Below, one piece after another: positions 14,726 through 23,324 of a stretch of 26,963 nucleotides of DNA. Position 1 is the stretch's first letter, and the number at the start of each line of letters is the position of its first letter. Source of the DNA: an uncultured Synergistales bacterium (GTDB lineage Bacteria > Synergistota > Synergistia > Synergistales > Aminobacteriaceae); the NCBI GenBank assembly GCA_905236605.1, contig CAJORD010000103.1, positions 1 through 26,963 on the forward strand, written 5' to 3'. The translations under genes and the position numbers were made by a program. The notes under the pieces are model-generated. The model was not told where the DNA came from and did not search any database. It worked only from the letters and a program-made list of their open reading frames with translations.

Positions 14726-15562
14726 TTGAATCTTAAATTAAGACCTGAAGAGCGCGCCGCGTTAAACCTTCGTAGCCTGTATGAATCGCGCGGCTATTCT
14801 TTTTATCGAATGAGCAGGTTTGAAGAATATGATTTCTATGCTGACAAAAAAGATTTTCTAACTTCAAAAAGTATTCTGACGTTCACGGACATTAACGGCA
14901 AATTAATGGCGCTGCGCCCGGACGTTACACTCTCGATAATAAAACATATAAAAAATTCTGAAGGCGTTCAAAAATTTTATTATGATGAAAAAGTTTATCG
15001 CGTTCCCAAAAACGCAGACTCGTTCCGCGAAATCTCTCAAGCCGGGATCGAATGCGTCGGTGAACTTTCAAGCAAAGATGTTTGTGAAGTTCTTGAGCTT
15101 GCGCTGGAAAGTCTTCGCGCCATAGCCGGAGGCCGAAAATTTATTCTTGATGTCGCTCACGCGGGAATAGTCGCGACGCTCTTGGCGGGAGCAGCCGATG
15201 AGCCTAATAAATCTGAAATTTTGAAGTGTATCGCCGCAAAAAATATTCACGGATTAAAAAATCTCAACGCGCCTGAAAAAATTATAAATTTAGTTCAGAG
15301 CGGCGGATTTGAAAATTTTTCTGACGAACTCATAAACACAATCGAAAATCATAAAGATGAAATTAAAGTTGATTATTCGGCGGTCAATAATCTTAATTAT
15401 TACAACGGAATTGTCTTCCGCGGTTTCATTGAAGGAATCCCGGAGAGCATTTTATCGGGCGGCCAATATGACGGACTATTGAAACTCATGGGCAAAAAAA
15501 ATTCCCGTGCCGTGGGCTTCGCTGTATATCTTGATGAAATCAGAGGTGATGAAAATGATTAA
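14726..15562 (+). CDS. hisZ: ATP phosphoribosyltransferase regulatory subunit HisZ (short form)
   Basis: A 278-residue catalytically dead relative of histidyl-tRNA synthetase that assembles with short-form HisG and gives histidine feedback control of the first step of histidine biosynthesis. The class II synthetase core is visible: ALRPDVTLSIIKHI near residue 75, FYYDEKVYRVPKNADSFREI (motif 2 region), QAGIECVGE, and the C-terminal SGGQYDGLLKLMG followed by AVGFAVYLDEI. It is shorter than most HisZ (about 320-420) because the anticodon-binding-like C-terminal domain is absent. The start is TTG at 14726 with GGAGG seven bases upstream. The adjacent hisG overlaps by 8 bases, confirming the pairing. 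Confidence 0.88.
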   Translation: MNLKLRPEERAALNLRSLYESRGYSFYRMSRFEEYDFYADKKDFLTSKSILTFTDINGKLMALRPDVTLSIIKHIKNSEGVQKFYYDEKVYRVPKNADSFREISQAGIECVGELSSKDVCEVLELALESLRAIAGGRKFILDVAHAGIVATLLAGAADEPNKSEILKCIAAKNIHGLKNLNAPEKIINLVQSGGFENFSDELINTIENHKDEIKVDYSAVNNLNYYNGIVFRGFIEGIPESILSGGQYDGLLKLMGKKNSRAVGFAVYLDEIRGDEND

Positions 15563-16166
15563 TATCGCGCTCCCTAAGGGAAGACTTGGCGAGAAAGTTT
15601 ATAAATTGTTCGCGGCGGCAGGCTACGAATTTCCGGGAATGCTCGACAATAACCGCAGGCTCGTTTTTGAAAATGAAAAACTCAACATGCGCTGCTTCTG
15701 GGTGAAACCTTTCGATGTTCCTGTGTATGTTGAACGCGGAACAGCCGATATAGGCGCAGCCGGTAAAGATATTTTATTAGAAAGAAGCCCGGACGTTTAC
15801 GAACTCGCAGACCTAAAAGCGGGATTTTGTCGAATGGCCGTGGCTGCAAAAAATGATTTCATCGACGAGCCCGAAAAAATTTTGCGCGTTGCTACGGAAT
15901 TTCCGAATATAGCACAAAATTATTATTTTAGTCTCGGTCGCGAGATTGATATTATTACGCTGCGAGGCTCTCTTGAACTTGCTCCGGTGCTCGGGCTTTC
16001 TGATGTAATTGTCGATATTGTCGAAACCGGAACGACTTTGCGCGAAAATAATTTGAGCGTGATAAACTTCATAGCCGATTTAAGCGCGCGTTTAATCGCG
16101 AACAAGTCCGCCTATAAATTTAAAGGCGAAGAAATTAATAAAATTATTTCGGAGATTTCAAAATGA
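15555..16166 (+). CDS. hisG: ATP phosphoribosyltransferase catalytic subunit, short form
   Basis: A 203-residue enzyme that condenses ATP with PRPP, the committed step of histidine synthesis. NIALPKGRLG is at the N-terminus, and the PRPP-binding loop DIVETGTTLRENNL is near residue 160. The length is that of the short type, which lacks the C-terminal regulatory domain and needs HisZ, encoded just upstream. The frame is open further upstream within hisZ, but the ATG at 15555 gives the conserved N-terminus and has AGGTGAT before it; an ATG two codons earlier (15549) is a minor alternative. It overlaps hisZ by 8 bases and hisD by 4, so all three are translationally coupled. Confidence 0.95.
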   Translation: MINIALPKGRLGEKVYKLFAAAGYEFPGMLDNNRRLVFENEKLNMRCFWVKPFDVPVYVERGTADIGAAGKDILLERSPDVYELADLKAGFCRMAVAAKNDFIDEPEKILRVATEFPNIAQNYYFSLGREIDIITLRGSLELAPVLGLSDVIVDIVETGTTLRENNLSVINFIADLSARLIANKSAYKFKGEEINKIISEISK

Positions 16167-17416
16167 TAAAGATAATCAGCGCAAAAAATTTTTCATACAC
16201 TCACGCAAACGAAGCCGCTGCGGACGTCAGTGCCACAGTCAAAGCGATTCTTGAAGACGTTAAAGCCAATGGCGACGAAGCAATTATTAAGTATGAAAAA
16301 AAATTTGATAATGTCGAATTAAATTCTCTCGAAGTCAGTGACGCAGAGAAAGCCGAAGCAATAAAAGCCTCCGGCGAAGACTTCATAAAAATTCTTGAGC
16401 GTGCCGCAAAAAATATTTGTGAATTTCATTCTAAGCAAGTCCGTAACGGTTTCATGTTTTCTAATTCCGACGGCGTGATTTTGGGACAAAGAATAATCCC
16501 GCTTGAAAGAGTCGGTCTTTACGTCCCAGGCGGTACGGCGTCTTATCCGTCGAGCGTCTTAATGAATGCTATCCCGGCAAAAATCGCGGGCTGTAAAGAA
16601 ATTTTTATCGCGACACCTCCGACAATTCGCCCTGAGATAATCGCCGCAGCAGAAGTCGCAGGCGTAACAAAAATTTTTAAAATGGGAGGCGCTCAAGCCG
16701 TTGCGGCCTTCGCGTATGGCACTCAAAGCGTCCCGCGAGTCGATAAGATTACAGGGCCGGGAAATATTTTTGTGGCCGAAGCAAAGCGTCAAGTTTTCGG
16801 GCAAGTTTCAATAGATATGATCGCCGGGCCGAGCGAAATTTTAATAATTGCTGATGAAAATAATAATCCTGCGTTCATTGCGGCGGATATGTTGGCGCAG
16901 GCCGAACACGATAAACTAGCGAGCGCGATTTTAATCACGGATTCAGAAAATTTTGCGGCCGAGGTCGCTCGTGAAATTGAAAATCAACTTGAAAAACTTT
17001 CCCGCCGTGAAATCGCTCGTGCTTCGATAGACACGAACGGGAAAATAATTTTGGTCGAAAATCTCAACGACGCGATAAAAATTTCAAATGAAATTGCGCC
17101 GGAGCATCTTGAAATTTGCGTCGATAATCCGTTTGAATGGCTCACGGAAGGCAAAATTAAAAATGCGGGTTCAGTTTTTCTTGGAAGAAATTCGCCCGAA
17201 GCATTGGGAGATTATTTTGCCGGCCCTAATCACACGTTGCCGACAATGGGGACAGCAAGATTTTCAAGCCCGTTGTCCGTCGATGACTTTGTGAAGAAGT
17301 CGCAATATATTTATTACACTCGCGACGCTCTTGGCCTAGTGTCTGATGACATTGCAAAATTTGCACAATCTGAAGGCCTTACGGGCCACGCAAACAGCGT
17401 TTTAATTCGCAAGTAA
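16163..17416 (+). CDS. hisD: Histidinol dehydrogenase
   Basis: This 417-residue zinc enzyme performs the last two oxidations of histidine biosynthesis (histidinol to histidinal to histidine) with NAD. The signature region RVGLYVPGG (116-124), ITGPGNIFVAEAKR and IDMIAGPSEILI are present. Zinc ligands correspond to Q246, H249, D350 and H409, and the catalytic Glu-His pair is E314-H315 in APEHLEI. All key residues are intact and the length is normal (about 420-435). The ATG overlaps the hisG stop as ATGA. Its 3' end overlaps the convergent YfiH-type gene by 15 bases. Other his genes must lie elsewhere. Confidence 0.97.
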   Translation: MIKIISAKNFSYTHANEAAADVSATVKAILEDVKANGDEAIIKYEKKFDNVELNSLEVSDAEKAEAIKASGEDFIKILERAAKNICEFHSKQVRNGFMFSNSDGVILGQRIIPLERVGLYVPGGTASYPSSVLMNAIPAKIAGCKEIFIATPPTIRPEIIAAAEVAGVTKIFKMGGAQAVAAFAYGTQSVPRVDKITGPGNIFVAEAKRQVFGQVSIDMIAGPSEILIIADENNNPAFIAADMLAQAEHDKLASAILITDSENFAAEVAREIENQLEKLSRREIARASIDTNGKIILVENLNDAIKISNEIAPEHLEICVDNPFEWLTEGKIKNAGSVFLGRNSPEALGDYFAGPNHTLPTMGTARFSSPLSVDDFVKKSQYIYYTRDALGLVSDDIAKFAQSEGLTGHANSVLIRK

Positions 17417-18055
17417 ATTAATTTTGAGTGTCATTCTTTCTGTTAAGTCACCGCGGCGATACGAATAACACTCCGGATTTTCAAAAGTATCAACGCCGGA
17501 AGAAATAATATTTTTTTCGGCGAGTCCGCTTTTTCTCAACTGCCATTTTATTTGTCCCGCAATTCCGAAATAAGCTTTTCCTTCCTCTTTAACAGCTCGA
17601 AAATTTTCCCCTTTGAATGCAAGTAGGCCTTTCAGCGTCCACGGGTCTTTATAGAGATTGCGAACGTAATTTTCAAGGCCGATAGCCGGGCCTATCCATG
17701 CGTGAAGTGTTTCGGGCGCTTCGTCAAAAAGTTCTACGCCTTTAGCCGCGATATTAAGTGTCGTGCCTTTGAAGCCCGAATGAAGAATCATAGCCGAGTC
17801 TTTGCCCCAAATTAAAACAGGAGCGCAATCTGCAAATCTCAAAGTAGCTTCAACGTTAGGAATTTTTAAAAACACTCCGTCAGCTTCAGGTTGTTCAGGC
17901 GCGGCAAACTCATTCACGTTTTCTTCGTTGATAATTAAAATTTTGTCCTCGTGAACTTGCGAAGGCGAAATCCTAGGCCAAGAACTCGCCGGGACTTCCT
18001 CATCTCTCATAAAAAATTCTGCGCGCAAAAATTCCGGCGTCGGAATTGTAATCAT
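17402..18055 (-). CDS. YfiH/PgeF-family multicopper polyphenol oxidase (purine nucleoside phosphorylase-like)
   Basis: A 217-residue cytoplasmic protein of the laccase-domain (YfiH, DUF152) family; members act as purine nucleoside phosphorylases/adenosine deaminases and as editors of peptidoglycan precursors. The metal-binding triad is retained: H35 in QVHE, C77 in RFADCAPV and H92 in ILHSGFKG. The C-terminal CYSYRRGDLTERM matches the family's FxSYRRD ending. It is somewhat short for the family (about 240-260), and the usual HAGWRG loop is HSGFKG. The ATG at 18055 has AAGGAG upstream. It is convergent with and overlaps hisD by 15 bases, and divergent from cstA. Confidence 0.85.
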   Translation of the reverse strand: MITIPTPEFLRAEFFMRDEEVPASSWPRISPSQVHEDKILIINEENVNEFAAPEQPEADGVFLKIPNVEATLRFADCAPVLIWGKDSAMILHSGFKGTTLNIAAKGVELFDEAPETLHAWIGPAIGLENYVRNLYKDPWTLKGLLAFKGENFRAVKEEGKAYFGIAGQIKWQLRKSGLAEKNIISSGVDTFENPECYSYRRGDLTERMTLKINLLAN

Positions 18056-18189
18056 AAAATTATCTCCTTGAAAAAAATTTTTTTATATTATATTCGCGAA
18101 TTGCCTTTTGATTTTCTCGGTGATATATTTCTCAAAATTTTTCAGAAAATTTTTGTTTATGATAAATTTGAAAGAAGGAATTAAATTTC

Positions 18190-19842
18190 ATGAATGGATT
18201 AACACTCGTGGGAATTGCCATAATCGTTCTTGTGCTTGCATATCTTCTTTACGGTCGTTGGCTTGCGAAGACGTGGGGAATCGATCCTCTGGCGAAGACC
18301 CCGGCGGTCAGGCTCGAAGACGGTCAGGACTACGCGCCCGCTTCGCGTTTCACAGTTTTCTCGCATCAGTTTAACTCAATCACCGGCGCAGGCCCTGTAA
18401 CAGGTCCGATAATCGCGGCTATGTTCGGTTGGCTTCCTGCGTTTCTGTGGCTGTTAATCGGCGGAGTTTTCTTCGGAGCTGTGCAAGACTTCACGGCCCT
18501 TTATGCGTCAGTCAAGAACGACGGGAAGTCTATGGGCCTATTAATTGAACAGTACATCGGCAAGACCGGACGAAAATTATTTTTGTTATTCTGCTGGCTG
18601 TTCACGCTTTTAGTAATTGCGGCATTTGCTGATATTCTCGCAGGAACTTTCAACGGCTTCACGAAAGACGGCGGACAAAACGTTCCAGGCGCAGCAGCGG
18701 CTTCAATTTCAATGATTTATATTTTTGCGGCAATGGCATTCGGATTTTTCATGCGCTACAAGTCCGGCGAAATGAAAAAATTTATACTCGGTGCTGTTGT
18801 TGTCGTTTTGATTTTGTGGGCCGGAATTAAAAATCCTTTGTTCTATGACGCTGCAACGTGGCGTTATGTCGTCTTCGCATATTGCTTCATAGCGTCGGTG
18901 CTTCCTATGTGGCTCTTGAAACAGCCCCGCGACTATTTGAGCGTCTTTCTTCTTTTGGGAATGATTTTAGGCGGTGCTGTCGGAATTATAATCGCTAATC
19001 CTACAATCGAGATGCCTGCGGTCATGGGCTGGACAGTCAAAAATCAACCTTTGTTCCCGATTTTGTTCATCACGATCGCTTGCGGAGCCGTGTCAGGATT
19101 TCATAGCCTTGTGTCGTCGGGGACGTCCTCAAAATCAATTTCAAACGAGCGCGATATGCTTCCCGTGGGCTACGGTGCAATGTTAGTTGAAACTCTTCTC
19201 GGCGTCGTTGCGTTAGTGATTGCGTGCTCGGCTTCTTCAAGCGGTGGACTTCCGACGGGAACGCCGTTCCAAATTTTCGGCAGCGCTATCGGAGGATTCT
19301 TTACGATGTTCGGACTTCCGGCGAATGTATCGACTTGCGTAATAATGATGTGCGTTTCTGCTCTCGCCATGACGACTATCGACGCCGTAACACGCATTGG
19401 CCGAATGTCTTTGCAAGAATTTTTTGTTTCTTCAAAAGATGAAGAAGCCGGATTTATTGTGAAGTTCATAACTAACACTTACGTATCGACGATAATCACT
19501 CTCGCGCTTGCATATGCTCTTTGCTTGGCGGGTTATGCTAGTATCTGGCCGCTGTTTGGTTCCGCTAATCAGCTTCTTTCTGCGTTAGTCCTGACGGCGT
19601 TAGCGGTGTTCCTTCGCGTTACTAATCGTAAGGGCTGGATGTTGTATATCCCGATGACATTTATGTTTGTCGTAACGATGTCAGCATTATTAATCAGCGT
19701 TTACAACATAATAAAAAAACTTTCCGCCGGCAATTTTGTTTTCATGGTGGACGGATTACAATTAATAATCGCGGTTGCGTTGATGACGTTAGCTGTGCTT
19801 GTTGTCTTCAACTGCTACAAGAAACTCGTGAAAAAGAATTAA
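18190..19842 (+). CDS. cstA: CstA-family carbon starvation protein (pyruvate or peptide transporter)
   Basis: A 550-residue integral membrane protein with roughly 15 hydrophobic spans. CstA/BtsT proteins of E. coli import peptides or pyruvate with protons. Family marks are FSHQFNSITGAGPVTGPIIA (residues 56-75), GGVFFGAVQDFTALY and the conserved VSSGTSSKSI loop near residue 315. It is shorter than E. coli CstA (about 700) and matches the compact forms common in anaerobes. The ATG is preceded by AGAAGGAA. It is a single-gene unit closed by the terminator at 19858-19878. Pyruvate would fit with the aldolase pathways in this window, but the substrate cannot be read from sequence. Confidence 0.9.
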   Translation: MNGLTLVGIAIIVLVLAYLLYGRWLAKTWGIDPLAKTPAVRLEDGQDYAPASRFTVFSHQFNSITGAGPVTGPIIAAMFGWLPAFLWLLIGGVFFGAVQDFTALYASVKNDGKSMGLLIEQYIGKTGRKLFLLFCWLFTLLVIAAFADILAGTFNGFTKDGGQNVPGAAAASISMIYIFAAMAFGFFMRYKSGEMKKFILGAVVVVLILWAGIKNPLFYDAATWRYVVFAYCFIASVLPMWLLKQPRDYLSVFLLLGMILGGAVGIIIANPTIEMPAVMGWTVKNQPLFPILFITIACGAVSGFHSLVSSGTSSKSISNERDMLPVGYGAMLVETLLGVVALVIACSASSSGGLPTGTPFQIFGSAIGGFFTMFGLPANVSTCVIMMCVSALAMTTIDAVTRIGRMSLQEFFVSSKDEEAGFIVKFITNTYVSTIITLALAYALCLAGYASIWPLFGSANQLLSALVLTALAVFLRVTNRKGWMLYIPMTFMFVVTMSALLISVYNIIKKLSAGNFVFMVDGLQLIIAVALMTLAVLVVFNCYKKLVKKN

Positions 19843-19857
19843 GGAAGAAAAATTTAA

Positions 19858-19878
19858 CTCCCGGCTCGCAACCGGGAG
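19858..19878. terminator. Bidirectional terminator between cstA and the mrp operon
   Basis: CTCCCGG (19858-19864) and CCGGGAG (19872-19878) form a perfect GC-rich stem around a seven-base loop. It is followed by ATTTTTTTATTT on the plus strand and an A/T-rich TTAAATTTTT on the minus strand, so it can serve both convergent units. Confidence 0.88.
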
Positions 19879-19891
19879 ATTTTTTTATTTT

Positions 19892-21382
19892 TTATAAAAG
19901 CGTGGAAATTATTTTTATATCGACGAATCTTATTAAGACCCCGGCTAATAGTCCCGTGAGTACAGCACCGGCACTCAATAATAAAAGCGGGATTTTCATG
20001 TTCCAAGATAACTTTATCTTGAAAACTCGCGAATAATTAAAATCGTCGCCGGGGAAAAACGAATCCGTAACGATCGGCAGCAAATACCCGGCCGTCAGCA
20101 GCGCGCTTATCATTAAAATTATTACTCCCGCAATTCCCAGACCGCCAAGCCCTAACGCCCCCGAAGCCATGTACCACTTCGCAACAAAGCCGCCAGTAAT
20201 CGGAAGTCCGATTAACGACAATGACGCAAGCGCAAAACATGTCATCGTAATCGGAAGTTCTTTGCCAACGCCGCGCAGCTGATCCGCGTAGTGATAGTTT
20301 GCTCCCTCAAGCGTGAAGTAAATCACAACTCCCGCGCTTAAAAACAAACAGCTCTTGGCCATCGAGTGAGCCGCAATTTGTAAAATCGCTCCTTTAATTC
20401 CGTCGGTGTTCAGCAACATCATAGCGAAGACCACGTAAGACACCTGACTAACTGAAGACCACGCTATACGTTTCTTCAAGTGTTTCTCGACGTAAGCCAT
20501 CATAGAGCCTGTGAAGATTGTCAGCAATGCCATCGACAATATAGCCGTCTGTACCCAAGTGCCGCGAAGGAAATCATCGCCGACAACGTAATAAATCACT
20601 CTGAACATCGCGATAACTCCGGCCTTCGTGATTAAACCTGAAAGAACTGCGCTTGCCGGTGTCGGTGCTACGGGGTGAGCAGTCGGCAACCACGCATGAA
20701 GCGGAACAAGTCCGGCCTTTGCCCCGAAGCCTACGAGCGTCAAGAACGTGATAATTAAAATCATTCCTTCGCTCTTCTCGGCTGTGATTCGCGCCATGTC
20801 AAGAACTCCGCCGGGCGTGAAATCCATCGAAACTCCATAGACCTGAAAGAAAAAGAATCCTCCAAGAGCCAATGCCGCGCCCGTCAGCGAATATAGCAAA
20901 TATGAAACTGTCGCGCGAATCGCTTCACGCTGCTGTGAGTGCATGACTAAAGGCAACGTCATGAAAGTCATGAGTTCGTAAAACAGATACAGCGTCAACA
21001 AATTCCCGGCACAAGCAACGCCGATTAAAATTCCAAACGTCGAGAGAAAGAACGCGTAAAACCTATCGACCGGCGGACGACGTTTCAAATATTCAAACGC
21101 GTATAAAGTAACTAAAGGCCATATGAACGCTACGAGGCACGAGAACGCCCGCGCAGGATAATCGAATCGAAACGCGATTGAAAGATTTTCTGTAACTCGC
21201 CACAGCGTGATTAATTCTTCGTGGGTCATGAAGGCCGCGAAAAAAGTTATTATTGAAGTCGCGAACGTCATTACGCCGACGTAAACATGTCTATCTTCAA
21301 AAATCGGACGCGAGAAGAGCGCAAAGCCCGTTACAATCGGAAATAAAACCGGCATTAAAGTCATTATCGTGTTACTTGTCAT
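19892..21382 (-). CDS. Second MrpD/NuoM-type antiporter subunit (stands in for the MrpA N-terminal part)
   Basis: A 496-residue membrane protein of the proton-pumping NuoL/M/N and MrpA/D family, with about 14 spans. The ion-pathway residues are present: E136 in FYELMTF, K222 in GFGAKAGLVPLHAWLPTAHP and K253 in LITKAG. It is encoded immediately after another full D-type subunit, overlapping it by 4 bases (ATGA), and is the last gene of the antiporter operon. Because no large MrpA is encoded here, I infer that this subunit fills the position of the MrpA N-terminal domain, as in the split archaeal-type Mrp/Mbh complexes. Its exact subunit name is therefore uncertain. The bidirectional terminator lies 14 bases after the stop. 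Confidence 0.87.
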   Translation of the reverse strand: MTSNTIMTLMPVLFPIVTGFALFSRPIFEDRHVYVGVMTFATSIITFFAAFMTHEELITLWRVTENLSIAFRFDYPARAFSCLVAFIWPLVTLYAFEYLKRRPPVDRFYAFFLSTFGILIGVACAGNLLTLYLFYELMTFMTLPLVMHSQQREAIRATVSYLLYSLTGAALALGGFFFFQVYGVSMDFTPGGVLDMARITAEKSEGMILIITFLTLVGFGAKAGLVPLHAWLPTAHPVAPTPASAVLSGLITKAGVIAMFRVIYYVVGDDFLRGTWVQTAILSMALLTIFTGSMMAYVEKHLKKRIAWSSVSQVSYVVFAMMLLNTDGIKGAILQIAAHSMAKSCLFLSAGVVIYFTLEGANYHYADQLRGVGKELPITMTCFALASLSLIGLPITGGFVAKWYMASGALGLGGLGIAGVIILMISALLTAGYLLPIVTDSFFPGDDFNYSRVFKIKLSWNMKIPLLLLSAGAVLTGLLAGVLIRFVDIKIISTLL

Positions 21383-22887
21383 TGTAAAACGTTCACTCCT
21401 CTCGTGATTAATCTAAGCAGCGGCATACAGAATAAGCCTAAATAAAAATTCAAACTTAAAAACACAAACATCGAAAATTTATATAAAGTCGTCGGCTCCG
21501 GCGCGGTGATTTTATTTTGAGCGTTCTTGTTTTTTGTCAACACGACTATAACCGCAGGGACATAATACAAAGCGTTTAACACCGAACTCGTAGCGAGCGT
21601 AGCCAATGACCAAACTATAAACGGGTGATCGAATGACGCCATCGTCAAACTTAATTTTGAAGCGAAACCCGCAAATGCCGGTATGCCCATCATCGAAAAC
21701 GCTCCTGCGATTAATCCAAGGCCGGCCCAACGATTTATATAAAATGTTCCCATGAGTTCGTGAAGATTTTTTTTATGTCCAGCGACTGCGCTAAGTCCTC
21801 CCGCGGCCGTGAAGAGCATCGGCTTGACACAAGCATGAATGATAATATGAAGGCAAGCTGCGGCAACTCCTGCGACAGTGTTTAATCCGACGCCTAAGAA
21901 AATATAACCGACTTGCGCGACGCTCGACCACGCAATCATTCTTTTAATATTCGTTTGTCGAAGCGCATGAACGGACCCCATAATCATTGCGACAAGTCCA
22001 AAAATAAAAATCGCCGTGTCCATTCGCAAATAATGAATTACATCAAGGCCGAAGACACGATAAAAAATTTTTATAATCGTGAATATATGTCCTTTTAAGA
22101 CAAGCCCGGATAAAATTGCGCTCGAAGCGTTTGTTGAAGTTCCGTGAGCGTCAGGCAGCCACGACGCAAAAGGATAAAGCGCGCTCTTGATACCAAGTCC
22201 GACGGTGATTAACGCAAGTGCGACAGTCAGCGGCATTGTATATTCTTTCGTAACCATTAAGACTTGAATAGCTCCGTGCATGTTCTGCATTAATAAATGG
22301 CCCGTTAAATCGTAAAGCAGACATATAGCAATCATCACCAAGCCCGAACCTACGAGGCTCATAATTAAATAACGAATCGCCGCGCGTGTCGTCCCTGCTC
22401 CTTCTTTGACTGCGACAATCGCACAGGCCGCTATTGTGTTAATCTCAATGAAAACGTAAGCCGTGAATAAATCGTTTGTATACGTCAAGGCCAAGAGCGA
22501 AGCCATTAATAAATTCACGAGCACGCAAAAAATTTGTCTTCGGTTAGGCGCAATGTCTTCGGCGGTCGATGAAAAATTTCCCGTCAACGAGAGCAGCATA
22601 GCCACGCAGAAGAACAAAGCTAGAATTGCCTCAAGAGGCCCGGCGCGAAGTTCGTTGCCCCACGGCGCAGGAAAATGTCCCATCGAGAAATTAAATGCTA
22701 AACTTTGGCCGCCGTTCGTCAATGCGTAAAGAAGATACGCTGATAAAATCGCGACAAGTCCGATGACGCAGCAAGAAAATTTTTCGTTGAAGCGATTTTT
22801 TTTCGGCAAAAGAGGCGTTACGATTGCGGTTATCATTAATAAAAAGATACTCGCGAATGGAATATTAAAAGCAAAAATATTAATCAT
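21379..22887 (-). CDS. mrpD: Na+/H+ antiporter subunit MrpD
   Basis: A 502-residue, about 14-span subunit of the multisubunit cation/proton antiporter. Conserved charged residues inside the membrane are E148 (VFIEIN), K234 (GLGIKSALYPF) and K265 (LSGLVLKGHI), equivalent to the essential E137, K219 and K250 of Bacillus MrpD. The segment ASWLPDAHGTSTNASSAILS is typical of MrpD. Its ATG overlaps the mrpC stop by 4 bases and its stop overlaps the next D-type gene by 4. The complex exchanges cytoplasmic Na+ (or K+) for protons, and in anaerobes often couples ferredoxin-linked modules to a sodium gradient that TRAP importers can use. Confidence 0.92.
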   Translation of the reverse strand: MINIFAFNIPFASIFLLMITAIVTPLLPKKNRFNEKFSCCVIGLVAILSAYLLYALTNGGQSLAFNFSMGHFPAPWGNELRAGPLEAILALFFCVAMLLSLTGNFSSTAEDIAPNRRQIFCVLVNLLMASLLALTYTNDLFTAYVFIEINTIAACAIVAVKEGAGTTRAAIRYLIMSLVGSGLVMIAICLLYDLTGHLLMQNMHGAIQVLMVTKEYTMPLTVALALITVGLGIKSALYPFASWLPDAHGTSTNASSAILSGLVLKGHIFTIIKIFYRVFGLDVIHYLRMDTAIFIFGLVAMIMGSVHALRQTNIKRMIAWSSVAQVGYIFLGVGLNTVAGVAAACLHIIIHACVKPMLFTAAGGLSAVAGHKKNLHELMGTFYINRWAGLGLIAGAFSMMGIPAFAGFASKLSLTMASFDHPFIVWSLATLATSSVLNALYYVPAVIVVLTKNKNAQNKITAPEPTTLYKFSMFVFLSLNFYLGLFCMPLLRLITRGVNVLQ

Positions 22888-23321
22888 GATGCTAAAACGT
22901 CCTCCTCGGCCTTCTCGATTGTTGTTTCAAGTTCGACTTGCTCTTCTGTCATCTTCATTAAGGCTTCGTCGATGTTCAATGTCCCGTAATATTCGTAGAG
23001 TTTCAAAGCTAACGCCAACGAGAATGCCGTAACGCTGACGCTAACGACAATGCCCGTTAAAACAAGACCGGCGGGGACAGGATTGACGTATAAATCCGAA
23101 GAGTTTAACCAGCCGCCCGAACCGTTAGAAATTAAAATTGGCGCGGCGCGTCCTTCAACAAAACCTTTAGCCGCAAGGAACAAATATACAGCCGTGTCCA
23201 TGATATTAAGACCGATGATTTTTTTTATTAAGTTCCGCTGTAATAATAAATTCGTCATTCCGATCCCGAACAAAATCACGGCGACAGCTTCATAATGATT
23301 CAAAAATAATTTTCCAAGCAT
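22884..23321 (-). CDS. mrpC: Na+/H+ antiporter subunit MrpC (NuoK-like) with a charged C-terminal tail
   Basis: A 145-residue three-span protein related to NuoK. The conserved IGMTNLLLQRNLIKKIIGLN is at about residues 20-40, and NPVPAGLVLTGIVVSVSVTAF follows the periplasmic loop. The usual length is about 110-115 residues; here an acidic, helix-prone tail of roughly 30 residues (EALMKMTEEQVELETTIEK and on) is added at the cytoplasmic C-terminus. The start overlaps nothing but lies 3 bases after the MrpB stop; the stop overlaps mrpD. It is an obligate small subunit of the Mrp complex. Confidence 0.9.
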   Translation of the reverse strand: MLGKLFLNHYEAVAVILFGIGMTNLLLQRNLIKKIIGLNIMDTAVYLFLAAKGFVEGRAAPILISNGSGGWLNSSDLYVNPVPAGLVLTGIVVSVSVTAFSLALALKLYEYYGTLNIDEALMKMTEEQVELETTIEKAEEDVLAS

Positions 23322-23324
23322 GAT

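Noticed and set aside
14591..14726. T-box or histidine leader peptide before the his genes
   Set aside because: The likely -10 leaves a leader of about 20 bases, the only hairpin upstream is the previous operon's terminator, and no His-rich small reading frame was seen.
15507..15554. Earlier start for HisG
   Set aside because: The extra 16 residues are hisZ sequence in another frame, while conserved HisG begins MINIALPKGR at 15555 with AGGTGAT upstream.
18056..18189. Regulatory RNA or hairpin between the YfiH-type gene and cstA
   Set aside because: The region holds AT-rich direct repeats (AAAATTTTT-type) that can pair in many ways, with no specific stem or promoter pair I could defend.
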